Below, piece after piece: positions 1 through 5,380 of a stretch of 5,734 bases of DNA. The position numbers and the translations under genes were made by a program. Source of the DNA: JBGPLH01 sp041486365 [NCBI: Thermodesulfobacteriota bacterium] (GTDB lineage: Bacteria; JAUYMQ01); assembly GCA_041486365.1 (NCBI GenBank), contig JBGPLH010000220.1:1-5734 (forward strand), in the 5' to 3' direction. Every line of letters starts with the position of its first letter. Position 1 is the first letter of the stretch. The notes under the pieces were generated by a model. The model was not told where the DNA came from. It did not search any database and was given only the letters and a program-made list of their open reading frames with translations.

Positions 1-1
1 C

Positions 2-946
2 CGGATCATCGAGGAGTTCATGCTCGAGGCGAACCAGGCGGTCGCGGAGTTCCTCACCGGTCGCGAGGCGCCGACGCTCTACCGGATCCACGAGCCCCCG
101 GAGGCCAAGGACATGACCGCTTTCGCGGACCTGGCCAAGTCCTTCGGTCTGGTGATGGACACGCGCCGCGGCATACGGCCGCGGGATTTCGCCGAGGTGC
201 TCCGCGCCGTGAAGGGGCGGCCCGAGGAGAACCTGATCAACCAGGTGATGCTCCGCACGATGAGGCAGGCGCGCTACAGCCCGGAGAACGCCGGCCACTT
301 CGGCCTCGCCTTCGACCTCTACTGCCATTTCACCTCCCCGATCCGCCGCTACCCCGATCTCGTCGTCCACCGCGTGCTGAAGGAGGTGCTCCGGGCGGGT
401 GGGCTCTCCCGGGAGCGCGCGCGCAGGCTCGCGAAGGCGCTCCCCGAGTGGGGGCTCCACACTTCGCGGCGCGAGCGCCTCGCCATGGAGGCCGAGCGCG
501 AGATCGTGGCGCTCAAGAAGGCGCAGTTCATGCAGGACAAGGTCGGGCAGGAGTACGAGGGCTTCGTCTCGGGCGTCGTGAAGTTCGGGTTCTTCGTGGA
601 GCTGTCCGCGTTCTTCGTCGAGGGGCTCGTCCCCATGCGCACGCTCGACGACGACGAGTACATCTTCCACGAGCGGTTGCACAGCCTCGTGGGGCGCACG
701 ACGAAGAGAACGATCCGCCTGGGCGACCGCGTGCGCGTGATCGTGGACGCCGTGGACGTGGAGCGCCGCACCATCGACTTCTCCCTCGTGGCCGCGGAGG
801 AGGGGGATCGCGCGGCTCCCGCGGGCGCGCCCCATCTCCGGCCCGCGCGCGGCGTCCCCGTGGCTCCGGCCGGGAAGAAGCGAAAGTCGGGGAAGCCGAA
901 GAAGCAAGGTCCCGAGCGCCGCGGAGGGAGCCGCCGGCGCCGGTAG
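2..946 (+). CDS. rnr: Ribonuclease R, C-terminal part (RNB catalytic domain end plus S1 domain); 5' end outside the window
   Basis: RNase R is a processive 3'-to-5' exoribonuclease that degrades structured RNA in the cytoplasm. The visible 314 residues begin with RIIEEFMLEANQAVAEFL, a typical stretch of the RNB domain, and the frame is open to the window edge, so the ATG at 20 is internal. The RNB family signature HFTSPIRRYPDLVVHR lies at fragment residues 109-124. An S1 RNA-binding domain follows at about 183-263 (GQEYEGFVSGVVKFGFFVEL to RRTIDFSL). The last 45 or so residues are a Pro/Ala then Lys/Arg-rich tail ending in SRRRR, a basic tail common in RNase R. The catalytic aspartates would be upstream and cannot be checked. 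The order RNB then S1 also fits RNase II, but the basic tail and the S1 wording favour RNase R. It lies 153 bases before arnB and is probably a separate transcription unit. Confidence 0.93.
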   Translation, partial: RIIEEFMLEANQAVAEFLTGREAPTLYRIHEPPEAKDMTAFADLAKSFGLVMDTRRGIRPRDFAEVLRAVKGRPEENLINQVMLRTMRQARYSPENAGHFGLAFDLYCHFTSPIRRYPDLVVHRVLKEVLRAGGLSRERARRLAKALPEWGLHTSRRERLAMEAEREIVALKKAQFMQDKVGQEYEGFVSGVVKFGFFVELSAFFVEGLVPMRTLDDDEYIFHERLHSLVGRTTKRTIRLGDRVRVIVDAVDVERRTIDFSLVAAEEGDRAAPAGAPHLRPARGVPVAPAGKKRKSGKPKKQGPERRGGSRRRR

Positions 947-957
947 ATCGCGTGGAA

Positions 958-974
958 CTCGTGGGCCCCGCGAG
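958..974 (+). other. Small hairpin just after the RNase R stop, possible transcript end
   Basis: The 17 bases CTCGTGGGCCCCGCGAG fold into a 7-pair stem (one T-G wobble) with a 3-base loop, starting 11 bases after the RNase R stop codon. No T-rich tract follows, so it does not qualify as a classical intrinsic terminator. It could protect the 3' end of the transcript or be a chance product of GC-rich sequence. Confidence 0.25.
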
Positions 975-986
975 GAGCCCGAGGCA

Positions 987-1016
987 TTGCGGGGGCGGCT
1001 TTCGGCGTGCTAGGGT
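987..1016 (+). promoter_or_regulatory. Putative sigma-70-type promoter for the arn operon
   Basis: TTGCGG at 987-992 and TAGGGT at 1011-1016 are separated by 18 bases. A TG lies one base before the second element (TGC-TAGGGT), as in extended -10 promoters. Each hexamer keeps three of six consensus bases, including the TTG of the -35 and the T, A and final T of the -10. Transcription would start near 1023 and leave a leader of about 75 bases before the arnB start. This is the only gap upstream of the operon in the window, which supports a promoter here, but the match itself is weak. Confidence 0.4.
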
Positions 1017-1036
1017 CCTGCCGCCACGCCAGACGA

Positions 1037-1074
1037 TCCCCCGTTCCGGGCGCCCCGGCGCCGCGTCCCCCGTT
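1037..1074 (+). repeat. Direct repeat TCCCCCGTT in the arnB leader, flanking a small hairpin
   Basis: The 9-base sequence TCCCCCGTT occurs exactly at 1037-1045 and again at 1066-1074, 29 bases apart. Between them GGCGC (1049-1053) and GCGCC (1058-1062) can pair into a short stem. The pair lies downstream of the proposed promoter and upstream of arnB, where a direct-repeat binding site for a regulator could sit. There is no independent sign of function, and C-rich repeats are common by chance in this base composition. Confidence 0.3.
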
Positions 1075-1090
1075 GATCCAGGCCCATCCC

Positions 1091-1096
1091 GAGGAG
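1091..1096 (+). promoter_or_regulatory. Ribosome binding site deciding the arnB start
   Basis: GAGGAG lies three bases before the ATG at 1100. An upstream in-frame ATG at 1007 overlaps the proposed promoter and would add 31 residues unlike the ArnB family, so 1100 is the better start. Confidence 0.6.
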
Positions 1097-1099
1097 CTC

Positions 1100-2497
1100 A
1101 TGGCGCGCGCGTCCTTTCTTCCCTTTTCGCTTCCCGGAATCGGTGACGAGGAGATCGAAGCCGTCACGGCGGTCCTGCGCTCGGGCTGGATCACGACCGG
1201 CCCTGTGGCCGCGCGCTTCGAGGAGCGGATCGCCGCGCGACTGGGCGGAGGCTTCTGTCTCGCGACGAGCTCGGGAACCGCGGCGCTGCATCTCGCGCTG
1301 CTCGCTCTTCATCTGAAGCCCGGCGACGAGGTCATCTGCCCGTCGCTCACCTGGCCGGCCACGGCCAACACGATCGTGCTCGCCGGGGGGAAACCCGTCT
1401 TTGCGGACGTCCGGGCCCACGATCTGAACATCGACCCCGAGGACGTGGCGCGGAAGGTGACGCGCCGGACCCGCGCGCTCCTGCCCGTGCACTTCGCGGG
1501 GGCGCCCTGCGACATGGCGGCGCTCGAGGCCCTGGCGCGGCGCCACCGGCTCGCGATGGTGCAGGACGCCGCTCACGCCCTCGGGACCCTCTGCGGGGGC
1601 CGGGAAGTCGGCGCTCGGGGCGACGTGGCCTGCTACTCCTTCCATCCGACGAAGAACGTGACGACGGCCGAGGGGGGGGCCCTCTGGACGAAGGACGCGC
1701 GGATCGCGGACGTGGCGCGCCTCCAGCGCTTCCACGGCGTGAGGACGACCGCCTGGGAGAGAACCGGAGGTCCCGCCGGAGGTCCCGAGCGAAGCGAGGG
1801 CCGACTTCCAAAAAGATGCGCGGGCCGACAAGAATCTGATGTGCGAGGTCCCGCCGGAGGCCCCGCGCGCAGCGCGGGCCGACTTCGACACGCTGCGGGC
1901 CGACAAAAATCTGATGTGCTCGGCGGGGTGTCTAAGACGACCCGCGGCTACGATGTGGAAGTGCCGGGGCTCAAGTACAACCTGAGCGATCTGCACGCGG
2001 CGCTCGGCGTCGCCCAGCTCGAGAAGCTCGATGGTTTCCTGTCGGCTCGGGAGCGGCTCGCGGACCTGTACCGGAAGCGCCTGTCCGGGATCGATCTCCT
2101 GGAGATACCCGCCCCCCGGCTCGCGGCCGGCGACCGCCACGCATGGCACATTTTCCCGGTGCTCCCGCGGATCGATGCGCTCACGATCGATCGGTTCGAG
2201 ATCCAGGAGCGGCTCCGCGACGAGAACATCGGGACGGGCCTGCACTTCCTGCCCGTGCACCGGACGCGCTTCTACCGGAAGCTCCTGGGGCGCGCGCGGC
2301 TCCCGGTCACCGAGCGGGCGGGCGAGAGGATCCTCTCGCTCCCGCTGTTCCCACGGATGACGGAAAGCGACGTCGAGGACGTGGCGGCCGCCCTCGAGAA
2401 GGTGCTTTCCGTCGCGCGACGGCCCGCCCCTGCCCCGGGGAAGCCGCGCGCCGCCGCGGCGCGACGCGCGCCCGCGCCGAAGCGGAGGGCCCGGTGA
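1100..2497 (+). CDS. arnB: ArnB: UDP-4-amino-4-deoxy-L-arabinose aminotransferase (DegT/DnrJ/EryC1/StrS family), with a 51-residue repeat insertion
   Basis: This PLP enzyme aminates the UDP-4-keto-pentose with glutamate to give UDP-L-Ara4N in the cytoplasm. The 465 residues start with FLPFSLPGIGDEEIEAV and SGWITTGP, as in enterobacterial ArnB. Other family blocks are PSLTW (81-85), PVHFAGAP (129-136), QDAAHALGT (155-163; Asp156 should contact the PLP ring nitrogen) and SFHPTKN (180-186; Lys185 should form the Schiff base). LKYNLSDLHAAL (291-302), HAWH (347-350), IGTGLHF (377-383) and SLPLFPRMT (413-421) follow. E. coli ArnB is about 380 residues. The excess has two sources: residues 223-273, encoded by the tandem repeat at 1767-1919, and an Ala/Pro/Arg tail from about 438 to 465. 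The insertion falls between FHGVRTTAWERT and GGVSKTTRGYDVEVPGLKYNL and leaves both flanks intact, so the protein is probably still made; whether it is active is unknown. Its stop overlaps the arnC start by 4 bases. The family assignment is firm, and the ArnB role rests on wording and operon context. Confidence 0.95.
   Translation: MARASFLPFSLPGIGDEEIEAVTAVLRSGWITTGPVAARFEERIAARLGGGFCLATSSGTAALHLALLALHLKPGDEVICPSLTWPATANTIVLAGGKPVFADVRAHDLNIDPEDVARKVTRRTRALLPVHFAGAPCDMAALEALARRHRLAMVQDAAHALGTLCGGREVGARGDVACYSFHPTKNVTTAEGGALWTKDARIADVARLQRFHGVRTTAWERTGGPAGGPERSEGRLPKRCAGRQESDVRGPAGGPARSAGRLRHAAGRQKSDVLGGVSKTTRGYDVEVPGLKYNLSDLHAALGVAQLEKLDGFLSARERLADLYRKRLSGIDLLEIPAPRLAAGDRHAWHIFPVLPRIDALTIDRFEIQERLRDENIGTGLHFLPVHRTRFYRKLLGRARLPVTERAGERILSLPLFPRMTESDVEDVAAALEKVLSVARRPAPAPGKPRAAAARRAPAPKRRAR
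1784..1800 (+). other. Hairpin in repeat unit 1
   Basis: CCCGAGCGAAGCGAGGG can form CCC/GGG and GC/GC pairs around a GAA loop, with two tandem G-A mismatches between them. The core GCGAAGC is known to form an unusually stable mini-hairpin in DNA. GG at 1781-1782 and CC at 1801-1802 can extend the stem past a one-base bulge (T1783). Confidence 0.5.
1862..1878 (+). other. Perfect hairpin in repeat unit 2
   Basis: CCCGCGC (1862-1868) and GCGCGGG (1872-1878) pair perfectly over 7 bases around the loop GCA. GG at 1859-1860 and CC at 1879-1880 extend it past a single bulged C at 1861. Position for position it corresponds to the unit 1 hairpin, with the mismatched G-A pairs replaced by G-C pairs. 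Confidence 0.6.
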
Positions 2498-3465
2498 GCG
2501 AGCGCCCCTACCTCTCCGTGGTGATCCCGGTCTTCAACGAGGAGCCCAACGTCCCGTCCCTCGCGGAGCGTCTCGCGAAGGTGCTGGCCGCCTACCCGAA
2601 GCCGGCGGAGGTCGTTTTCGTGGACGATGGCAGCCGGGACGGGTCCGTGGCGGCGCTGCTCGGGGCCCGGACCGTCCTTCCCCAGGCGGTCATCGTGAAG
2701 CTCAACCGGAACTATGGCCAGCATCCCGCCGTCCTCGCGGGCTTCCTGCACGCGCGCGGCGACGTGGTCGTGACGCTCGACGCCGATCTGCAGAATCCGC
2801 CGGAGGAGATCCCGCGGATCGTGGCCAAGGTGGAGGAGGGCTACGACGTCGTCGGCGGCTTCCGCGAAGCGCGCCAGGACACCTGGTTCCGCCGGACCGC
2901 CAGCCGATGGGTCAACCGGATGACGGCCCGGATCCTCGGCGTGCGCCTGCGCGACTACGGCTGCATGCTGCGCGGTTACGCGCGCCCGGTCGTGGACCGG
3001 ATGACGGGGACGATGGAGCGGTCGACCTTCATCCCGGCGCTCGCGTGCCTGTACGCGTCCCGGATCACCGAGATCGAGGTGGCACACGCGGCGCGGGAAG
3101 GGGGCGAGTCGAAATACGGGCTGTGGAAGCTCCTGCGGCTCAACCTCGACCTCATCACCGCATTCTCCCTCTTTCCGATCCGCATGGTGAGCTTCTTCGG
3201 CGTCGGCGTGGCCGTGCTCGGGGCGGGATTCGGATTCTTCCTGTTCATCCGCCGGCTGATCGTGGGGCCCGAATCGGAGGGCGTGTTCACGCTCTTCGCG
3301 ATCCTCTTCGTGTTCGTCGGGGCGATCCTGCTCGCGCTCGGGCTGATCGGCGAGTACATCGGCCGGATCTACCACGAGGTGCGGCGCCGCCCGCACTTCC
3401 TCGTGGAGAAGATCTACGGAGGATCCGGATCATCAGACAATCCCCGGCGCGGCGACGGGATCTGA
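2494..3465 (+). CDS. arnC: ArnC: undecaprenyl-phosphate 4-deoxy-4-formamido-L-arabinose transferase (GT2 family, membrane)
   Basis: ArnC transfers 4-formamido-L-arabinose from UDP to undecaprenyl phosphate on the cytoplasmic face of the inner membrane. The 323 residues match the length of E. coli ArnC (322). The GT2 domain shows SVVIPVFNEEPNV (8-20), VDDGS (43-47), LNRNYGQH (70-77) and the metal-binding stretch TLDADLQNPPEEIPR (94-108). DYGCMLRGY (154-162), ERSTFIP (175-181) and GESKYG (204-209) follow, all close to enterobacterial ArnC. Two membrane segments lie at about 230-253 and 263-287, followed by GEYIGRIYHEVRRRPHF, a conserved cytoplasmic end. The start is the GTG at 2494, four bases after GGAGGG and inside a GTGA overlap with the arnB stop, which suggests translational coupling. 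DPM1- or GtrB-like transferases share this fold, but the wording and neighbours favour ArnC. Confidence 0.95.
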   Translation: MSERPYLSVVIPVFNEEPNVPSLAERLAKVLAAYPKPAEVVFVDDGSRDGSVAALLGARTVLPQAVIVKLNRNYGQHPAVLAGFLHARGDVVVTLDADLQNPPEEIPRIVAKVEEGYDVVGGFREARQDTWFRRTASRWVNRMTARILGVRLRDYGCMLRGYARPVVDRMTGTMERSTFIPALACLYASRITEIEVAHAAREGGESKYGLWKLLRLNLDLITAFSLFPIRMVSFFGVGVAVLGAGFGFFLFIRRLIVGPESEGVFTLFAILFVFVGAILLALGLIGEYIGRIYHEVRRRPHFLVEKIYGGSGSSDNPRRGDGI

Positions 3466-3472
3466 GCCGCCC

Positions 3473-4411
3473 ATGAGCGGACCGCTGCTGCGCGCCGTGG
3501 TCTTCGCCTACAGCGAGATGGGCGCCATGGGTCTGGAGACCCTGCTCGCGCTCGGCGCCGACATCCCGCTCCTGGCGACGCATCCGGACGATCCGGGCGA
3601 GAAGGCCTGGTTCCGATCGGTGGGAACCATCGCGGAGAACGCCGGGATCCCAGTCTTCCGGTCGAAGGGCGCGCGGGCGCCGGGGCTCCTGGAGGCCGTG
3701 CGCAGTGCTCAGCCGGAGTTCCTTTTCTCGTTCTACTACCGCCGGCTCATCCCGGAAGAGATCCTCCGGCTCGCGCCCCGGGGCGCCTTCAACCTCCACG
3801 GCTCGCTGCTCCCGGCCTTTCGCGGGCGCGCGCCGGTGAACTGGGCGATCCTCCAGGGCGCGGAGGAGACCGGCGTCACGCTCCACGTGATGGACGCCGA
3901 GGTTGATCACGGCGACATCGTCGCGCAGGAGCGCGTGGCGATCACGCCGCGGGAGACCGCGCCCACGCTCTCGCGCAAGCTCGTGGACGCGGGGCGCACG
4001 CTGCTCCAGGGTGCGATCCCGCGCCTGGCCGGGGCCAGCGCCGTGCTCACGCCGCAGGATCACGGGAAGGCGACGATCTTCGGCGGAAGGAAGCCCGAGG
4101 ACGGGCGGATCGACTGGCGGCGGAGCGCCGTCGAGATCGATCGCCTCGTGCGGGCGGTGACTGATCCCTGGCCCGGGGCCTTCGCGTTCCTCGGGCCGCG
4201 CAGGCTTATCGTGTGGGAGGCCCTTCCCGAGGAAGGGCCGGGATCGATCCGGCCCGGCAGGGTGCGCCTGGACGGAGAGCAGCAGGCGATCCGCGTGGAG
4301 ACGGGGGAGGGGTTTCTCCGGCTGGCGCGGGTCCAGATCGAGGACGAGGAAGCCGGCGGCGCCTGGGAGATGCTGAGGGGCCGGATCGGGGAAGGAGGAA
4401 TGCTCACGTGA
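3473..4411 (+). CDS. arnA: UDP-L-Ara4N formyltransferase, equivalent to the N-terminal half of ArnA, as a separate protein
   Basis: This enzyme uses 10-formyltetrahydrofolate to N-formylate UDP-L-Ara4N in the cytoplasm. The 312 residues correspond to about residues 1-304 of E. coli ArnA. Shared blocks include VVFAYSEMG (9-17), HPDDPGEKAW (37-46), FSFYYRRLI (85-93), AFNLHGSLLP (105-114), RGRAPVNWAIL (117-127) and DPWPGAF (231-237). The catalytic triad of the family (Asn102, His104, Asp140 in E. coli) appears as Asn107, His109 and Asp145. The C-terminal part is the small barrel-like domain seen in Fmt-type formyltransferases. The protein ends with MLT where the E. coli protein continues through a linker into its decarboxylase. 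The gene starts 7 bases after arnC with only a weak ribosome site, so it may depend on coupling to arnC. Methionyl-tRNA formyltransferase is the main alternative, but the FYYRRLI wording and the context favour the sugar enzyme. Confidence 0.92.
   Translation: MSGPLLRAVVFAYSEMGAMGLETLLALGADIPLLATHPDDPGEKAWFRSVGTIAENAGIPVFRSKGARAPGLLEAVRSAQPEFLFSFYYRRLIPEEILRLAPRGAFNLHGSLLPAFRGRAPVNWAILQGAEETGVTLHVMDAEVDHGDIVAQERVAITPRETAPTLSRKLVDAGRTLLQGAIPRLAGASAVLTPQDHGKATIFGGRKPEDGRIDWRRSAVEIDRLVRAVTDPWPGAFAFLGPRRLIVWEALPEEGPGSIRPGRVRLDGEQQAIRVETGEGFLRLARVQIEDEEAGGAWEMLRGRIGEGGMLT
4394..4398 (+). promoter_or_regulatory. Ribosome binding site for the decarboxylase gene, inside the formyltransferase gene
   Basis: GGAGG lies nine bases before the GTG at 4408. 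It shows that the second half of the split ArnA has its own translation start rather than depending on a frameshift. The ATG at 4400 between them is in the formyltransferase frame and reads only three codons. Confidence 0.6.
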
Positions 4412-5370
4412 AGGTACTGATCACGGGCGGCGCGGGATTCATCGGCTCGCACCTGTCGGACGCGTTCATCGGGCGCGGGGACGAGGTCTTCGTTCTCGAC
4501 ATGGCGGAGACGGGCAAGGTGCGCCACCTGCTGGGCGAGCCCCGGTTCCATTTCATCCACGACAGCGTGCTGAACGGGCCGATCGTGGAGGCGCTCGTCG
4601 ACAAGGTGGACCTCGTGTATCACCTCGCGGCCGTCGTCGGCGTGGAGCACTACGTGGCCGATCCCTACAGCGTCCTCAACGTGAACATCAACGGCACCCA
4701 GAACGTGCTGCGGGCGGCCTACCGCTCCGGGAAGAAGGTGGTCTTCTCGTCCACCTCGGAGATCTACGGGCGCAATCCGAAGGTCCCCTTCGACGAGCAC
4801 GACGAGCGCGTGCTCGGCTCCACGCGCATCGACCGCTGGTGCTACTCCACGTCGAAGGCGGCCGGCGAGCACTTCTGCTTCGCCTACCACCGGATGGGGC
4901 TTCCCGTGGTGATCACCCGCTATTTCAATATCTACGGTCCGCGACTGGACCAGACCGACATGGGCCGCGTCATCACGATCTTCATCGGCCAGATCCTGAG
5001 GAAGCAGCCGATCACCCTCGTGAACGGCGGCGCCCAGACCCGCTGCTTCACCTACGTCGACGACGCGATCCGCGCGACGGTGGCGGCGGGCCTCACGGAG
5101 CAGGCCGTGGGCGAGATCTTCAACATCGGCACGGCCGAGGAGACGAGCATCCGGACGCTCGCCGAGGCCATGGTGAATCTCACGGGCCACGAGGCGGGAA
5201 TCGTCGACGTGCCGCAGGAGAAGGTCTACGGGAAGTACTACGAGGACGTGGGCCGGCGCGTGCCCTCCGTGCGGCGGATGGAGGAGATTCTCGGCGTGAA
5301 GATGACCACCCCCCTCGAGGAAGGGCTCAAGCTCACCCTCGACTGGTTCTTCGCGCAGCCGCGCCCGTGA
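4408..5370 (+). CDS. arnA: UDP-glucuronate oxidative decarboxylase (UDP-4-keto-pentose synthase), equivalent to the C-terminal half of ArnA
   Basis: This short-chain dehydrogenase-type enzyme uses NAD+ to oxidise and decarboxylate UDP-glucuronate to the UDP-4-keto-pentose, the first committed step of L-Ara4N synthesis. The 320 residues begin VKVLITGGAGFIGSHL, with the Rossmann motif GGAGFIG at 7-13. FSSTSEIYG at 113-121 supplies Ser117 and Glu118, the counterparts of E. coli Ser433 and Glu434. Tyr146 and Lys150 form the YxxxK pair. VYGKYYEDVGRRVPSVRR (273-290) matches the ArnA stretch around Arg619, probably Arg284 here; this ArnA-like wording separates it from GalE. The start is GTG at 4408, overlapping the previous stop by 4 bases (GTGA). 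A stand-alone relative from Ralstonia makes both UDP-4-keto-pentose and UDP-xylose, so some UDP-xylose synthase activity is possible. Confidence 0.9.
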   Translation: MKVLITGGAGFIGSHLSDAFIGRGDEVFVLDMAETGKVRHLLGEPRFHFIHDSVLNGPIVEALVDKVDLVYHLAAVVGVEHYVADPYSVLNVNINGTQNVLRAAYRSGKKVVFSSTSEIYGRNPKVPFDEHDERVLGSTRIDRWCYSTSKAAGEHFCFAYHRMGLPVVITRYFNIYGPRLDQTDMGRVITIFIGQILRKQPITLVNGGAQTRCFTYVDDAIRATVAAGLTEQAVGEIFNIGTAEETSIRTLAEAMVNLTGHEAGIVDVPQEKVYGKYYEDVGRRVPSVRRMEEILGVKMTTPLEEGLKLTLDWFFAQPRP

Positions 5371-5375
5371 GGGGG
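5369..5375 (+). promoter_or_regulatory. Ribosome binding site favouring the arnD start at 5381
   Basis: GAGGGGG overlaps the last bases of the preceding gene and lies five bases before the GTG at 5381. The competing GTG at 5414, which would match the E. coli protein start better, has GAGG only two bases upstream, which is too close. Confidence 0.45.
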
Positions 5376-5380
5376 TGCGC

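Larger units (their letters stand above)
1767..1919 (+). repeat. Two tandem 78/75-base repeat units inserted in frame inside arnB
   Basis: Unit 1 is 1767-1844 and unit 2 is 1845-1919. Both begin GAGGTCCCGCCGGAGG (one later base differs: GTCCCG against GCCCCG) and both end with a near-identical GCGGGCCGACAA-AATCTGATGTGC block. The 3-base length difference is in the middle (CAAAAAGATGCG against GACACGCTG), so both lengths are multiples of three. Each unit carries two copies of GGGCCGAC (1798, 1822, 1876, 1897) and a hairpin. Unit 1 also holds a perfect 12-base tandem, CCGGAGGTCCCG, at 1764-1775 and 1776-1787. Related ArnB proteins have no matching residues here. No transposase, recognisable terminal inverted repeats or clear target duplication is visible. 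The class of element is unknown; a dispersed palindromic repeat is the best guess. Confidence 0.85.

Noticed and set aside
958-974. Intrinsic terminator after RNase R
   Set aside because: The stem is short and no T tract follows, so it is listed only as a hairpin.
1007-1099. Upstream ATG at 1007 as the arnB start
   Set aside because: The extra 31 residues do not match ArnB, the region overlaps the proposed promoter, and a good ribosome site serves the ATG at 1100.
349-1194. Long open frame on the minus strand opposite RNase R (281 codons)
   Set aside because: Its translation is Arg/Ser/Pro-rich with no family resemblance, and it mirrors a well-supported + strand gene. Such frames are common in GC-rich DNA.
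1767-1919. CRISPR array, integron attC site or classical insertion sequence at the arnB repeat
   Set aside because: There are only two adjacent units with no spacers, no integrase or transposase, and no terminal inverted repeats with target duplication.
1010-2260. Long minus-strand open frame opposite arnB (416 codons)
   Set aside because: Low-complexity composition with no recognisable domain. It exists because GC-rich codons leave few antisense stops.
4220-4239. Inverted repeat CCCTTCC-CGA-GGAAGGG (CCCTTCC/GGAAGGG) in the formyltransferase gene
   Set aside because: It can form a neat stem but lies in coding sequence, encodes ordinary residues (ALPEEGPG) and has no T tract or repeat elsewhere, so chance is the simpler explanation.
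4395-4415. Programmed frameshift joining the formyltransferase and decarboxylase into one ArnA
   Set aside because: No slippery heptamer is evident, and the second gene has its own ribosome site and GTG start. Separate proteins explain the sequence more simply.
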